Assembly: GCA_006937955.1 (NCBI GenBank)
Contig: SSNP01000007.1
Span: 2,459,896 to 2,523,895 of the forward strand
Reading direction: 5' to 3'
DNA: 64,000 nt
Source: Pachypanchax playfairii
Taxonomy: Eukaryota > Chordata > Actinopteri > Cyprinodontiformes > Aplocheilidae
Position numbers and translations under genes: made by a program. Below the pieces are notes generated by a model. It was not told where the DNA came from. It searched no databases and worked only from the letters and a program-made list of their open reading frames with translations. Shown in pieces: positions 61,661 through 64,000 of the stretch; position 1 is the stretch's first letter, and each line of letters opens with the position of its first letter.

Positions 61661-64000
61661 GCATTTCATCATAAAGGTAAAATTTAATTCTGTCGATTTT
61701 ATGATCAAAAACATGAAAAGAACTGAAAATGTGAGACAATCAATTATTCTGGTTTCTGGCACACAAAAAATGAAATATTAGATCAATTATTGAAATGTTG
61801 CAGTTAGTTTTAAGCAAACATAAAACACATATATAAAACAATCCATAAACAAGCCAACAAATATTTAAAGAATAAAGATGTCAATAAAAAAGTATTTCCT
61901 TATTTGTTTGTTAATTAATTGAAATATGTCCCATTAGGCCTCTGGGAACACTGGGGGAATTTTTAAAGCAAATTTTTAGCATTTTTTTAACAAAATTATT
62001 TTTCAAATATAGCATGAACCATGACAAATATCAGGAGAGTTTATTTCTCTTCTTATATGTTGATTTTCTACACATTGCAATCACCTTTTAAACAATTAAT
62101 CTTTTAATTTCAATATTATTTTTAGCATTAGTTAAAATGTGTTTTAACATTTAATTCCATTTAAAATATATCTGCAAATAAGAAGCTGCAATTTTAGGTC
62201 TGTTGATCAAACAAACGTTTAATCACCGAATGTTAAAATCTCTCATTTTAATTGCCAGTTATTCATTTCTATGTAAAACTGGCAGCTCATTGATGGTGCA
62301 GGTCTCTGTATTATGTGGATTTTTGGATATTTTTAGTTTCATTTCAGTCAACAGTCTATCTTGAGGTTTATTGAGTTGTTAACCAGGATGTGCAGCATTC
62401 CCTGACCACACCAGATGATTAAACAATTGAGTCATTTTGGAAATCATTGCTAGTTCCAGCCTTAAAAAAATATTTAATATTTGAGTTACATAATGCTTTT
62501 GGGATAAAGTTACCATAAAAAAAAGCTTATGAAAACAGAGAGAACACATTTTACTGTTGAAACTAAATTTTTTTTTTTTTCTCTGGTCGTCTCAACTGAG
62601 ATTTTTTTTCTTTTTGTCTTAAAATTAAGAATTTGACGCTCCCTGGCCAAAAGCTTTGCATCAGGTTGTTTTCTGAATGTGCCTTTTAAAATATCTGTTG
62701 AGTTTATTTATCTCTGATGAAGCACAGATGAACTACATGACATTTTTCAGCAAAAATAAGGTAAATAAAAGGGAGAATTGGGAACGAGCTGCGCTCTCAT
62801 TTTAACTCCAGGCTGCAGGGAAGAGTTACAGGATGCATTTATCTCTTTGTTTTTCTGGCTCACACATCAGCAGATTTGAGGGTGAAAACTGGCTGTGCAG
62901 CCCAAGTCGCTTGTCTCTTACTGATCACTTGCTATTCAGAAGAATTCACACCAAACTCTGGAGTCCATATGAGAAAACTCTTCCCGCATTGTTGATTTCA
63001 TGACATTTAGCGGTGTTAGACCTTAATTTGTTCCCTAAACACAAATATTTGAATACATCACTCACACAAACCAACACTGTCCTCATCTGGCCAATGGGTT
63101 GAGCAGGGTTTATGTGTATTAATGCTGCACAGGTGTGGGTCTTGTCCCTCAGGGTTCCATTAAAAAGATGCCCCTTTCAGTGGTGGCTCCATTTGCTCTT
63201 TAGATTTAACATGGGCCATATGTCTAGCAGGAGGCAAACAGCTGAAGGGGTTTAATTGACAGAAATCAACATATTTGTGTTTGTGTGTAAGTGTGTGTGT
63301 GTGTGTGCTAATGGTGGGTGTACTTGGGCATCAGGTGATCACTTTAGGGGTCAATTATGGATCAGAACACAGTTTAGACAGAGAAATAGAGATAAAAATG
63401 AAAGAGTTAAACAAAGAAAAGAGGCTCGGACAAACAGCAGATAGAAGAAACGCTGATGAGAATCAGAATCCTGACAGACTTGCAGTGCTGCAGGATTTCA
63501 CTCTGCAGAACAACACATGATTCCATCTCCTTTATTTTACAAATAAATGAACATTTCACAATTAAAATAGCTGTGTGAATGTAATAATTAAACTGTAAAC
63601 ACTGTAAAAACTATATTAAGCAGTTATAAAGCCTTAATTACAACAAACAATGTTTGCTTTAGTTTACAAACTGCGTCTTATTACTGAAATTAAATAGTTG
63701 CAATACTTTGCAAGGTTTTTGCAAAATAACTGATGAACTTGTAATAAAGTATTAAGAAATCAGTGCTACTTTAATGTGGTACTAAAATAAAATTATTTGT
63801 GCTTGTGTGTGTGTAAGGGCTGACATTTCATCTGATCGTATCTAAGCTCATTTTTTGCACAATACTTGACCTGGAACAGTATAAATGTTTTGCGTGATCG
63901 CCTGCTTTCAGCTCACCATTAAAAAATAACTAAAATAATGACATTTGATGTAGTCAAATCTTTTATGCACATCTAACAGAAAATTCTGTTGTGGAAGTTG

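Larger units (their letters stand above)
57682..64000. other. Intergenic DNA with one candidate regulatory block
   Basis: No supportable gene. It contains GT tracts at 59097-59124, 59839-59856 and 63291-63307 and a CA tract at 60021-60049. A 29-base poly-A run lies at 61632-61660, and the sequence from 61740 to 62760 is very AT-rich. The 161-codon frame at 58164-58649 begins in a T-rich tract and shows no domain. Confidence 0.5.

Overview
The window looks like a stretch of ray-finned fish (teleost) nuclear DNA. It is AT-rich, packed with long CA/GT microsatellites, carries interspersed repeats of a type common in fish, and has assembly gaps. Its one clear gene encodes a neural basic helix-loop-helix (bHLH) protein that I recognise as bhlhe23. 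The species cannot be named from the sequence alone. No bacterial, viral or CRISPR-type system is present.

Layout. Positions 1-38,500 hold no gene I can defend. This part contains microsatellites, several promoter-like or transcription-factor-like sites, a truncated compound repeat at the left edge, a four-unit tandem array of the same repeat (23,649-25,115) and a three-unit array (36,369-37,373). The three-unit array is bracketed by CTCF-like motifs at 35,899 (minus) and at 37,703 and 37,774 (plus). A 335-base gap lies at 14,646-14,980.

The intronless bhlhe23 coding region is at 38,921-39,604 on the plus strand, in the most CpG-rich part of the window. It has a TATA-like element and an inverted CCAAT box upstream, two tiny upstream ORFs (one a bare ATG-TAG), and a polyadenylation signal at 39,795. 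The remaining 24 kb is again gene-poor. It contains two tandem duplications (534 bp and 198 bp), each split by a single N and probably assembly artefacts. It also has a 10-N gap beside a 42-base G run, and long (GATT)n and (GGAT)n arrays. The (GGAT)n array is the tail of an interspersed element whose other copy lies at about 19,372 in opposite orientation.

Interpretation. A single developmental transcription-factor gene sits alone in about 63 kb of non-coding DNA. That is the usual setting for long-range enhancers, and several segments read as candidate conserved elements, though this cannot be confirmed without alignment. I did not find a convincing undescribed system. The most useful leads are the array bracketed by CTCF-like motifs, the start-stop uORF of bhlhe23, the locally homogenised compound satellite, and the paired single-N duplications.
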